Shown here in pieces: positions 56,519 through 64,000 of a stretch of DNA of 64,000 nt. Position 1 is the first letter of the stretch. Each line of letters opens with the position of its first letter. Under the pieces are notes generated by a model that searched no databases, was not told where the DNA came from, and saw only the letters and a list, made by a program, of their open reading frames with translations. Both the position numbers and the translations under genes were made by a program. The DNA comes from Bradyrhizobium sp. dw_78 (GTDB lineage: Bacteria > Pseudomonadota > Alphaproteobacteria > Rhizobiales > Xanthobacteraceae), in assembly GCF_018449525.1 (NCBI RefSeq), contig NZ_JAAVUS010000003.1, positions 124,001 to 188,000 of the forward strand, read 5' to 3'.

Positions 56519-56797
56519 TCACTTATTTCCCAGGTCGGGAATCACGCGGCTCGCCACCAGCCGGTTCCAGATGAACAGCACCACCAGTGCGCCGATGGTG
56601 GCGGTGATGAAGCCCGCGCCCTGATCGGGACCGTAATGGCCGATCAACTGGCCGATGAAGGTCGCCAGAAACGCGCCGGCAATGCCGAGGATGGTGGTGA
56701 GGATGAAGCCGCTTGGATTGTTCGGGCCCGGCGAGAGCAGGCGCGCGATAATCCCGGCGACGAAGCCGACAATAATGATCCAGAGAATTCCGCTCAT
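56519..56797 (-). CDS. GlsB/YeaQ/YmgE family stress-response membrane protein
   Basis: The protein has 92 residues from MSGILWII with three membrane helices and the Gly-rich transmembrane pattern of the transglycosylase-associated (GlsB/YeaQ) family: IIVGFVAGIIARLLSPGPN, TTILGIAGAFLATFIGQL, ITATIGALVVLFIWN. Such proteins are induced by stress and sit in the inner membrane; their role is unclear. An AAGGA ribosome site precedes the start. The upstream in-frame ATG is too close to it. Confidence 0.88.
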   Translation of the reverse strand: MSGILWIIIVGFVAGIIARLLSPGPNNPSGFILTTILGIAGAFLATFIGQLIGHYGPDQGAGFITATIGALVVLFIWNRLVASRVIPDLGNK

Positions 56798-56851
56798 GGC
56801 AATCATCCTTTCCTGAACAGGCAGCTAAAAAAGCCGGCTATTTTTTTCGCG

Positions 56852-57451
56852 TCAAAGCCGTCCGGACAGTTCGTTGTCGGTCGGCAGCCGTCCGTCCGGC
56901 GTCAGATGATGGATCGCGCCGGGCAGATATTGGCTGAGGCCCTGGAGCAGTTCGTCGCGCGACAGGCCGCTTTGCGCCGACAGATGGTCGATCTGATCCG
57001 CGCCGAGCGCGTTGGCGAGATCGCCCGGCGAAATCGGCTTGTTGGGGCCATTGCCGACCCATGAATTGGCGGTTTCGCCGTGGCCGTTCTGCTGAAGTTG
57101 CTTGAGCAGGTCGCCGAGTCCGCCGCTGATGACGCTTCCCGCGGCGCCGCCGGCGAGCAAGCCGCCGAGACCGCCCGAAAGAACGTTGCCAAGGCTACCG
57201 CCAAGACCACCACCACTAAGACCGCCGCCCGCTACGTTGCCGGGCAGTGAGGTAGGCGCGGGCGATGAAGGCGCGGATTGCGGCGCCGCGCCGGGCTGGC
57301 TTGCGGTGAGATGTTTGAAGGCCTTCCAGGCCAGCAGGCCGAGGATCGCCATGGTCATCGGCGACATTCCTCCGCCGGACGATTGGTCGCTTGGGGTGCT
57401 CGGACCGCGCGGGCCGTTCTGCATGCCGTTGAGTACGTCGAGTAAACCCAT
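56852..57451 (-). CDS. DUF937/YidB-like protein
   Basis: The protein has 199 residues from MGLLDVLNGM. A Gly/Ser/Leu-rich middle with GGLSGGG-type repeats (about 80-115) precedes a conserved helical region (LGDLLKQLQQNGHGETANSWVG in parts, LANALGADQIDHLSAQSGLSRDELLQGL) typical of YidB/DUF937. YidB-like proteins are of unknown function. The longer frame upstream adds a basic N-terminus with no good start. It lies 54 bp upstream of the GlsB-type gene on the same strand, so the two are likely transcribed together. Confidence 0.85.
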   Translation of the reverse strand: MGLLDVLNGMQNGPRGPSTPSDQSSGGGMSPMTMAILGLLAWKAFKHLTASQPGAAPQSAPSSPAPTSLPGNVAGGGLSGGGLGGSLGNVLSGGLGGLLAGGAAGSVISGGLGDLLKQLQQNGHGETANSWVGNGPNKPISPGDLANALGADQIDHLSAQSGLSRDELLQGLSQYLPGAIHHLTPDGRLPTDNELSGRL

Positions 57452-57717
57452 GGTTCTCTCCTGCCGCTCGCGTGTCAGCCCCGTGCGAAAACATAACGGC
57501 ACGTCATGACGGTTACAAGGCGCGGCTGCGCGCCGGCGGCGGGCGGCCGTACGAGCGCCGTGGCCGAAAACCCTGCTAAACAAAGTCCCAGGCGATTATT
57601 TCCAAGGCTTCCAAACGCAGTTGCCAACGAAAATTCCAAAGGAAAATTCCAAAACCAATTATGCCAAACATTTAACGGAATTCGGAAATGATTCTGAACC
57701 GAGCACGGAGACAGGGC

Positions 57718-57936
57718 ATGAAACGAGTTTGCACGGCTTGCGCCGGTGCGGCCTTTGGGCTGCTCGCCTTGGCGGTGACGGCGAACGCCGCGCCGCCGAC
57801 CGTGACGCCATCGCCGGGGTATGATGCGAGATTGCAGGAGCAGCGGGCCGCGCCTCTGAATTGGGATGCGGCGCCCGCGCTGGCCCCGCGGGTTCACCGG
57901 CGCCGCGTCAGGAGAACGCACCACGTTTCGCATTGA
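57718..57936 (+). CDS. Small secreted basic protein, 72 residues
   Basis: The ATG at 57718 follows an AGGG-type ribosome site. A signal peptide (AGAAFGLLALAVTANA) is followed by about 45 residues ending in Arg/His-rich sequence (RVHRRRVRRTHHVSH). There is no known domain. Codon use is normal, and a Pro-rich segment lies in the middle. It is too short for a confident call, but the signal peptide plus basic tail is a plausible small periplasmic protein. Confidence 0.55.
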   Translation: MKRVCTACAGAAFGLLALAVTANAAPPTVTPSPGYDARLQEQRAAPLNWDAAPALAPRVHRRRVRRTHHVSH

Positions 57937-57989
57937 CCGGCGCCGCTGCGGCCGGGATGACTGGCGATCACGGATGACGGCGACGCGAT

Positions 57990-58604
57990 TCAGCCGCGCT
58001 TGGCTTTGCTCGCGGTCGAGCCGAACAGCATCTTCTTCAGATCGCTGATGCGTTCGGAAAGCCGCGGCCATTGGCAGGAGAACGTATGCTGCGCGCAATA
58101 GCGCGCCCTGGCCAGCATCTTCGAATTGGCGGCGACGGCCAGCGGCTTGTTGGGCGCCTGCACCGGCAGCGGAACCCTGGCTGGCTCATTTTTGAAGATG
58201 GCCTGCTGCAATTCTTGCTGCTGCTGTTGTTTCGCGGCGAATGCGGCGGCGATGTTGTCGCGACGCTGCCGATCGAGAAATTCGGTATATTGCTCGTCGA
58301 TATGCTTCTGCTCCTCCGGCGTCGGATTGGGACCGGCGATGTCGAAGCTGCGGTTCTGCATGAAGTCGTAATAGGTGTAGCCGCCGCTGGGCTTGCGGCG
58401 TCCGGCGAACTTCGCGTTGCATTGGGTCAGCGCCGAAGTCTTGTCCTCCTTGGTCGCGGCCTTCTCGGCTGCGTCGGCGCACTCCTCGAAGTCCTTTGGC
58501 GTATGCGACCACCATTGCGCATGCGTCAGCGACGGTTGCAACAATATGCAACCAACCACCGCAGCGATCGGCAAGGCGGGCCAACGCAATGTAATCACGG
58601 ACAA
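57990..58604 (-). CDS. Hypothetical secreted protein
   Basis: The protein has 204 residues with a signal peptide (LPIAAVVGCILLQPSLTHAQ). The mature part has several Cys residues (FEECADAAEKAAT, ALTQCNAKFAGRRKPSG), then a coiled, Gln-rich segment (AAFAAKQQQQQELQQAI). The C-terminus has another Cys pair (ARYCAQHTFSCQWPRLSERISDLKK in parts). I do not recognise a known domain. It is a periplasmic protein of unknown function, with similar ones in this group as far as I recall. Confidence 0.7.
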   Translation of the reverse strand: MSVITLRWPALPIAAVVGCILLQPSLTHAQWWSHTPKDFEECADAAEKAATKEDKTSALTQCNAKFAGRRKPSGGYTYYDFMQNRSFDIAGPNPTPEEQKHIDEQYTEFLDRQRRDNIAAAFAAKQQQQQELQQAIFKNEPARVPLPVQAPNKPLAVAANSKMLARARYCAQHTFSCQWPRLSERISDLKKMLFGSTASKAKRG

Positions 58605-58931
58605 ATTTCCCCAGACGGGTCAAAACGGCCGCGATAGCCCGGCCGCCGCGACGTTAGCCAATTGTCGCCATTATTCGCCGATTTGTCACCGGGTACCGGA
58701 TGTTTTTCCCGGCCGAGTTGCGAGAATTTTTTACCCCGTGTGGTGGGTGAAACACATCCCCATCGGCCTCCATCTCCGCCCTGATGTCGGTTTTGGCGCG
58801 CCCTGCCGCCGGTCATGGCCGGATTGCAAACGGCCATTCCGCCGGAACCGGATCCTGTCACAACGCCGTCACCGGTCATGGAAATTGTGCGGCGCGAACC
58901 GCATGGAATTGCCAATGGAGGACTCCTGAAG
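58605..58931. other. Intergenic region upstream of ppk2
   Basis: These 327 bp lie between divergent genes. No gene is supported. A GGAGG site about ten bases before the ppk2 ATG is the only clear signal, and the open frame above it (from 58815) has no support. Confidence 0.4.
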
Positions 58932-59849
58932 ATGAGCCATTCCGACATCACCAGCGATGAAGCCCTGCGCGCGCGGATCGACGCCGACATGCGGGACAGC
59001 CTCGACGAAGAGCTCGAAATGGAATTCGACGAAAGCCGGCTGGAGCCATTCCAGGCCGGCGATGAAACGCGCGAGACCCTGGATCGTGACGTCTATTTCA
59101 GGGAGCTGTTCCGGCTCCAGGGCGAACTGGTCAAGCTGCAAAGCTGGGTCCAGCACCACAAGCTCAAGGTCGCGGTCCTGTTCGAAGGACGCGACTCCGC
59201 CGGCAAGGGTGGTGTCATCAAGCGCATCACCCAGCGTCTCAATCCGCGCATCTGCCGCGTCGCCGCGCTTCCGGCGCCGAACGAGCGCGAGCGCACGCAA
59301 TGGTATTTCCAGCGCTATGTCGCGCATCTTCCCGCGGGCGGGGAAATCGTACTGTTCGACCGTTCCTGGTACAACCGTGCCGGCGTCGAGAAGGTGATGG
59401 GCTTCTGCAACGACGAGCAGTACGAGGAGTTTTTCCGTTCGGTGCCGGACTTCGAGCGGATGCTGGTGCGGTCGGGCATCGTGCTGCTCAAATACTGGTT
59501 CTCCATCACCGACGAAGAGCAGCAATTCCGCTTCCTGATGCGGATCCAGGATCCGCTCAAGCAATGGAAGCTGAGCCCGATGGACGTGCAGGCCAGGGCG
59601 CGCTGGGAGCAATACACAAAGGCCAAGGAAATCATGCTGCGGCGGACGCACGCGCCCGAGGCGCCGTGGTGGGTGGTCGAGGCCGTGGACAAGAAACGGG
59701 CGCGGCTCAACTGCATCTCGCATTTTCTCAGCCAGATTCCCTATCAGGAAGTCCCGCACGAACAGGTGGTCCTGCCGGAACGCGTCCACAATCCGGCCTA
59801 CCACCGCGATCAAATCCCGCCCGACATGTACGTTCCGGCGATCTATTGA
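58932..59849 (+). CDS. ppk2: Polyphosphate kinase 2 (PPK2)
   Basis: The protein has 305 residues from MSHSDITSD; the longer frame adds an unlikely 39 residues. Walker A is GRDSAGKGG (86-94), Walker B is DRSWYNRAG (143-151), and the lid segment is NERERTQWYFQRYV (about 117-130). This is the single-domain PPK2 pattern with NAPEAPWW-like THAPEAPWWVVEA later. It uses polyphosphate to phosphorylate nucleoside diphosphates or monophosphates. Its class cannot be settled by eye. The N-terminal extension (acidic, about 1-50) is usual in this group. Confidence 0.93.
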   Translation: MSHSDITSDEALRARIDADMRDSLDEELEMEFDESRLEPFQAGDETRETLDRDVYFRELFRLQGELVKLQSWVQHHKLKVAVLFEGRDSAGKGGVIKRITQRLNPRICRVAALPAPNERERTQWYFQRYVAHLPAGGEIVLFDRSWYNRAGVEKVMGFCNDEQYEEFFRSVPDFERMLVRSGIVLLKYWFSITDEEQQFRFLMRIQDPLKQWKLSPMDVQARARWEQYTKAKEIMLRRTHAPEAPWWVVEAVDKKRARLNCISHFLSQIPYQEVPHEQVVLPERVHNPAYHRDQIPPDMYVPAIY

Positions 59850-59900
59850 TCGGACGTTATCCGGGAGCTGGATGATGCTTCGAAGAAAATTTATCCAGCT

Positions 59901-61304
59901 CTAGCTTGCGCGCATGCGCGGCATGGAGTTGGCGTTGGCCGCGGTTGCGCCGAGCGCGGCCCGCCGGTCGACCACGGCGTGATGGAACTGATCGAGCACG
60001 AGGCTGTAGGCGGCGAGATCGCCTTGCTCGATCGCGCCGTCGTCATAGCATTCGAGCGTTTCGCGAACGAACTGGTCGGCCTCGCATTGCAGGGCGTCGA
60101 GTTCTTCGATGGAATCGATCTGCCGCACCAGCCCGATCGCGGCGAGCAGCTTTTCGCGGTGCAGGATGTTCAGTTTCCGCTCGTCGCGTTTCACGTAGTG
60201 GCGCACCCCCGCGACGCCCGAGCCCAGCACGGAAAACAGCAAAACAGCGCCCCAGATATAGTCGCTGTAATTGTCCATGAAGGAGCGTTCATTGCCGTCG
60301 ATATAGGCGGCGGCGCCGCGATGCGCGGGCACCGCGGCATCCTTGTCGGTATCGGGTTTCTCGATTTTCGCCGCGCTCGGCACTTCCTTCGCGAGCGAGG
60401 GCCGCGCCGCAAAGAGCTGCCGGGTCAGCGCCGCGACCGTGCCTTCCGACAGCGACTTTGGCGCCACGATCAGATGATTGACCCCGAGCGTCTCGATCTT
60501 GTCGTCGGGCCGCGCCGGCAATGAGCTGAACGCGCTGCCGGGAATCTCCTCGGATTGATAAAGCGGATGCCGCGAGGCGATCGCTTCCGACACGTCGACC
60601 GGCAGGAAGGTCGGCTCACCCCTGGCGCGCGTGGTCGCTGCGATGGCTTCGGAGGTGACCTTGCTGTCGAGCGGGCCGACCGTCATGAACGCATCGATCG
60701 TGGTATCGCGCGCCATCTCGGCGATCTGGTTCGGGTTGAATAGCGCGATCGCCACCTTGTCGGGATCGACGCCGGATTCCTTCAGGATGACGCGCAGCAG
60801 CGTGATGTTCACCTGGGTCCGGCCGACGACGCCGACGCGGTGGCCCGCCAGATCGCCGATGGCCTTGATTTTCGGCTTGGCCGGCTTGCCGGATCCCTTC
60901 CGCGCGGGAGCCCACAATACCGCGACATTCTTGCGCAGGATGGCCACGGATTCGGCGCCGTCGGGCATTTCCTCATCGCTTCGCACCACCGCGAGATCGG
61001 CCTTGCGCGCCCGGAGCGCCGCGATGCTGTCGATCGGGCCGGCGGTGGTCATCACCGAGAGCCGGACCGGATCACCATCGCGGGCGAAGGTTTCCGCCAG
61101 CGCCTGAGCCAGATCATGGTCGTCGCTGCCCGATGGCCCCACGGCGATTCGAAGGGTCGTCGGTCGCATGATCATGAGGGCGATGCCGACGGCGGCGGCA
61201 AACAGCAGCAATCCCGTCGCCAGGAGCAGGAGCGGAGAGCTTCTGTTTTTTCGGCGGCGAAGAGACAAGTCTCCCGCGCCGGTCAAACCGTCTGAAGAGG
61301 ACAT
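59901..61304 (-). CDS. Membrane-anchored TAXI-type TRAP solute-binding protein
   Basis: The protein has 467 residues from MSSSDGLTG. A first membrane helix (SSPLLLLATGLLLFAAAVGIALMI in parts, about 23-45) is followed by a TAXI periplasmic domain: LRIAVGPSGSDDHDLAQAL, DLAGHRVGVVGRTQVN, GVDPDKVAIALFNPNQIAEM in sequence. A second membrane helix lies at about 348-368 (YIWGAVLLFSVLGSGVAGVRH). The last 95 residues are helical and would be cytosolic. TAXI proteins feed TRAP permeases, but none lies nearby. The topology suggests sensing or a docking role, an inference. Confidence 0.82.
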   Translation of the reverse strand: MSSSDGLTGAGDLSLRRRKNRSSPLLLLATGLLLFAAAVGIALMIMRPTTLRIAVGPSGSDDHDLAQALAETFARDGDPVRLSVMTTAGPIDSIAALRARKADLAVVRSDEEMPDGAESVAILRKNVAVLWAPARKGSGKPAKPKIKAIGDLAGHRVGVVGRTQVNITLLRVILKESGVDPDKVAIALFNPNQIAEMARDTTIDAFMTVGPLDSKVTSEAIAATTRARGEPTFLPVDVSEAIASRHPLYQSEEIPGSAFSSLPARPDDKIETLGVNHLIVAPKSLSEGTVAALTRQLFAARPSLAKEVPSAAKIEKPDTDKDAAVPAHRGAAAYIDGNERSFMDNYSDYIWGAVLLFSVLGSGVAGVRHYVKRDERKLNILHREKLLAAIGLVRQIDSIEELDALQCEADQFVRETLECYDDGAIEQGDLAAYSLVLDQFHHAVVDRRAALGATAANANSMPRMRAS

Positions 61305-61550
61305 GATGCGGCCGTGCTGCTGACGATGATCCAGGCGGATGCCGGCGAGGATAGCACGCTTCCCGGCCGCGGTCATACCGGATCGGGTCATCCGGGATGC
61401 CGGCTGACAGGATCGCGGACCAATGGAAGGTTAAGTCAAAACCGCCCCGAACCAGACCGGCCGGGCGCGATCGCGGCCGGCACCCGCAATGTCCGGAAAT
61501 CGATCTGATATCCGGGCACAATTCGCCTTTATGGATGCCTTGAAGTTCGC

Positions 61551-62567
61551 TTAACTGGCAAGAAGCTCTTTAAGCGCAGCATCCAGAACCTTGATGTCGT
61601 CGGGACTGGTGCCCGGACCGCCGGCGAAGTGGCCCCAATAGGTCTCAACCACTCTCAGTTCGGCGTTCGGCATGTGCTTGACCTCGAAGGCGCTGTCTTC
61701 CTGCGGGAAGTACAGGTCGGTGGAGGCCGGCATCACGAAGGCCTTGGCCTTGATGGCCGACAGCGCTTTGACGTAGTCGCCGCCATAGATCGGGTTGTTG
61801 GATATGTCGCCGTACTGCCAGGTCCACAGCATCGTCAACAGGTTGTTGGCGTCCTTGGAAAGCAGCCAGCCTTCCCAGAATCCGACCAGGAAATCCTCCA
61901 ACGAAGCGTAGCCCAACTTTTTGATATCGGCTTCGAGGCGATAGAAGGTCTGAGAAAGGCCCCAGCCGGCATAGACGCGCGCTGCCGCACGCAGGCCCTT
62001 GGCGGGCTGATCCTTGTAGAAGCCGTCCATATAGGCGGAATCGGCCTGAAGGGCCGCCTTCACGCCTTCCAGGAAGACGAAATTGTGCCGCGAGCATTTC
62101 GCCGAACCCTGGAACGGCAATATCCGCTCGACCATGTCGGGGAAAATGGCGCCCCAATGGAATGTCTGAAGCGCGCCCATCGACCAGCCGGTAACGAGCT
62201 TGATTTTCTTGATGCCGAATTTCTCGACGACGAGGCGCTGCTGCTGCACGACATTGTCATAGGCCGTGATGTTCGGAAAGCGCGAGCCGTTGAACGGAGC
62301 CGGTGTATTGCTCGCCGAGGTCGACAGGCCATTGCCGAAAATGTTCGGGATAATGATGAAATACTTTGCGGGATCGAGCGCCATGCCGGGCCCGATCAGC
62401 CACTCGTTCTCCAGATGCGTTCCGGAATACCAGCAGGGATAGACGATCACATTGTCCTTGGCCGCATTGAGCGTGCCATAGGTTTTGTAGGCCATCTTGG
62501 CGCCGCGCAGGATCTGCCCGCACTGCAAAGTGACATCGCCGAGTTCGAAGATTTCATAGTCCACCAT
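61551..62567 (-). CDS. MetX-like alpha/beta hydrolase
   Basis: The protein has 338 residues from MVDYEIFELGD. The fold is that of the MetX/homoserine acetyltransferase group: a nucleophile elbow GWSMG near residues 135-139, a helical lid region (HNFVFLEGVKAAL), acid Asp in ASTDLYFPQEDS and catalytic His in YWGHFAGGPG. The enzyme is not clearly MetX, because the GGSMGG elbow is GWSMGA. It may be a hydrolase or acyltransferase of another substrate. It lies 25 bp after the ABC ATPase gene on the same strand, so it is probably cotranscribed with the transporter. Confidence 0.82.
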   Translation of the reverse strand: MVDYEIFELGDVTLQCGQILRGAKMAYKTYGTLNAAKDNVIVYPCWYSGTHLENEWLIGPGMALDPAKYFIIIPNIFGNGLSTSASNTPAPFNGSRFPNITAYDNVVQQQRLVVEKFGIKKIKLVTGWSMGALQTFHWGAIFPDMVERILPFQGSAKCSRHNFVFLEGVKAALQADSAYMDGFYKDQPAKGLRAAARVYAGWGLSQTFYRLEADIKKLGYASLEDFLVGFWEGWLLSKDANNLLTMLWTWQYGDISNNPIYGGDYVKALSAIKAKAFVMPASTDLYFPQEDSAFEVKHMPNAELRVVETYWGHFAGGPGTSPDDIKVLDAALKELLAS

Positions 62568-62592
62568 AGCCGATCCCCTGTTCTGGTTTAAT

Positions 62593-63714
62593 CTACGCGG
62601 ATAGTGCCGTTGTTTTTGAAAGCAGGCGTCCGAGGCTGGTCGGCCACGCCGCCAGCACCACATCCCCGATCGTGTACGGGTCCCGGAAGTAGGTGCGCTC
62701 CGGCACATAGGCGACGAATTCGTCGGTGCCGATCGCGTCCAGCATGACCTTGACGAAGTTGCCCTGGTATTCGACCGCCAGAACCCGGCTCGCCAGCGAC
62801 GACCTGTCCGCCGCCAGATCGAGGCCCGGACGGACGAGATCGATATCGTCGCGCCGCACGGCGACGTCTACCGTGTCGCCCTGGCTGACGCGGGAGTTGC
62901 CGATCGGCACCGCGACCGCCTTCATCTCCGGGGCCGTGAGACTGACGCGGTCACCGGAGATGGCGCCGACCCGGCCGGAAAACACGTTCTGACCGCCGAG
63001 GAATTCGGCGACGTAGCGATCCCTGGGGGTGGCGTAGACATCGCGCGCTGGTCCCGCCTGCATGATCTGCCCGCGATCCATCACCACCACCATGTCGGCC
63101 AGGGCAATCGCCTCCAGTTGCGAATGGGTGACGTGAACGAAGGTGATGCCGAGCTCGCGCTGCATCCGCTGCAGCTCGACCCGCATTCGCACCCGCAATT
63201 GTTCATCGAGGGCCGAGAGCGGTTCGTCGAGCAAAAGCACGCGCGGCTCGGTAATGGCCGCCCGGGCCAGCGCGACACGCTGCTGCTGCCCGCCGGAGAG
63301 TTGCGCCGGCAGGCGGTTGGCAAGTTCGGTCAGCCGGACCTTTTCGATCATCGCATCGGTCTGGCGATAGCGGTCCGCCTTGCTCATGCCCCGTATCCGC
63401 AATGCGAAGGCGATATTGTCGCGCACGGTCAAATGCGGAAACAGGGCGTAGGATTGAAACATCATTGCGGTGCCGCGCTCGACCGGCGGCAATCCCACGA
63501 CGTCTTCGCCGCCGATCAGGATCTCGCCGTCGGTCGGATCCTCGTGGCCCGCGATCATGCGCAAGATCGTGGTCTTGCCGCAGCCGGATGGCCCAAGGAA
63601 ACAGCAATAGGCGCCGTCCGGAATTTTCAGGTTGATGCCCTGCACCACCGTATGCACGCCGTCGTAGCTCTTGGTGAGACCCGCAAGCTCGATGTCTCCG
63701 CGCTTGACCGCCAT
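62593..63714 (-). CDS. ABC transporter ATP-binding protein, PotA-like
   Basis: The protein has 373 residues from MAVKRGDIEL. Walker A is GPSGCGKTT (41-49), the Q-loop is MMFQSYALFPHLTV, the signature is LSGGQQQRVALARA (139-152) and Walker B is LLLDEPLSALD (160-170), with the switch His in VTHSQLEA. The C-terminal TOBE domain (about 280-360) is present. It drives uptake of polyamines, iron or other small molecules with a PotBC-like permease, part of which follows at the right edge. The MetX-like hydrolase gene comes next. Confidence 0.93.
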   Translation of the reverse strand: MAVKRGDIELAGLTKSYDGVHTVVQGINLKIPDGAYCCFLGPSGCGKTTILRMIAGHEDPTDGEILIGGEDVVGLPPVERGTAMMFQSYALFPHLTVRDNIAFALRIRGMSKADRYRQTDAMIEKVRLTELANRLPAQLSGGQQQRVALARAAITEPRVLLLDEPLSALDEQLRVRMRVELQRMQRELGITFVHVTHSQLEAIALADMVVVMDRGQIMQAGPARDVYATPRDRYVAEFLGGQNVFSGRVGAISGDRVSLTAPEMKAVAVPIGNSRVSQGDTVDVAVRRDDIDLVRPGLDLAADRSSLASRVLAVEYQGNFVKVMLDAIGTDEFVAYVPERTYFRDPYTIGDVVLAAWPTSLGRLLSKTTALSA

Positions 63715-63728
63715 TGCCGTTACTCCAG

Positions 63729-64000
63729 TCAGTTTTCGTTGGCGCGGGCGCTTCGCCGCCGCTGCATGAACACGATGGTCCCGAGCGCGGCAGCGATGAT
63801 GACAAAGGAAATGATCGTGGTGACGGTTCCCAGCGCGTAGAGCGACGGCGACGTGACATTGAGCGTCATGCTCCATATCTCCAGCGGCAAGGTGTTTTGC
63901 GGGCCGGCCGTTTGCAGGGTGCGGGCGAACTCGTCGTAGGAAAGCGTGAACCCGAATAGCGCTACGGCGACCAGCCCCGGCGCCAGCACCGGAATGATCA
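63729..64000 (-). CDS. ABC transporter permease, PotC-like (partial)
   Basis: This is the C-terminal part of a binding-protein-dependent permease; the frame is still open at the right edge. It has two membrane segments (LAPGLVAVALFGFTLS, VTTIISFVIIAAALGTIVFMQ) and the LSYDEFARTL segment typical of PotC-like spermidine/putrescine permeases. It ends in an Arg-rich tail. It is transcribed together with the PotA-like ATPase gene, 14 bp apart. Confidence 0.85.
   Translation of the reverse strand, partial: IIPVLAPGLVAVALFGFTLSYDEFARTLQTAGPQNTLPLEIWSMTLNVTSPSLYALGTVTTIISFVIIAAALGTIVFMQRRRSARANEN

Overview
The window looks like chromosomal DNA of an alphaproteobacterium of the Bradyrhizobium/Rhodopseudomonas/Afipia group (Nitrobacteraceae). 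The reasons are high GC with dense long open frames on both strands, the gene order accA-xerD-aroK-aroB-CNNM transporter-bolA-J protein-cobS-cobT, paired DUF2336 genes, the order rpmB-DUF3108-SUV3-like helicase-S4 protein-fdxA-carD, and several families of dispersed palindromic repeats of a kind I recall from these genomes. The genus is an inference. I see no rRNA, tRNA, CRISPR array, intact insertion sequence or integrase.

Layout. 0-8 kb: end of ubiG (ubiquinone synthesis), an EamA exporter, a minus-strand run grxC > nitrilase-like amidase > DUF1178 joined by ATGA overlaps, comF, a BioC/NDUFAF5-like methyltransferase, mutT, argJ and a periplasmic parvulin-type isomerase. 8-21 kb: secA, an L,D-transpeptidase lipoprotein, accA, xerD, an unlisted 48-residue membrane protein, aroK-aroB, a CNNM/CorC-type transporter, bolA, a zinc-finger J-domain protein and DedA. 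21-27.8 kb: cobS and cobT (aerobic cobaltochelatase), a Tat-exported phytase-like esterase, a Bug-type binding protein and an Old Yellow Enzyme. 27.8-33.3 kb: a patatin-like phospholipase with a long low-complexity N-terminus and two DUF2336 paralogues, then about 1 kb of nested repeats holding a 147-bp MITE-like element. 33.3-37.4 kb: rlpA, a small outer-membrane protein, and a type II restriction-modification pair of visibly lower GC. 37.7-48.3 kb: rpmB, DUF3108, a very long helicase, an S4 protein, fdxA, carD, an M48/LysM lipoprotein and a nuclease-like protein. 48.5-56.4 kb: a lipid/aromatic-acid catabolism type cluster (ABC binding protein, two enoyl-CoA hydratases, a pair of dissimilar acyl-CoA dehydrogenases, an SDR, a methyltransferase). 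56.5-64 kb: small stress and membrane proteins, ppk2, a membrane-anchored TAXI-type binding protein, a MetX-like alpha/beta hydrolase, and part of a polyamine-type ABC transporter leaving the window.

Most genes are core functions. The accessory signals are the restriction-modification pair, the patatin/DUF2336 run, the MITE-like element and the repeats, which occupy a large share of the intergenic space. No clearly new multi-gene system stands out. The best candidates for a second look are the patatin-DUF2336 module, the split acyl-CoA dehydrogenase pair, the H1-tailed CarD and the anchored TAXI protein.
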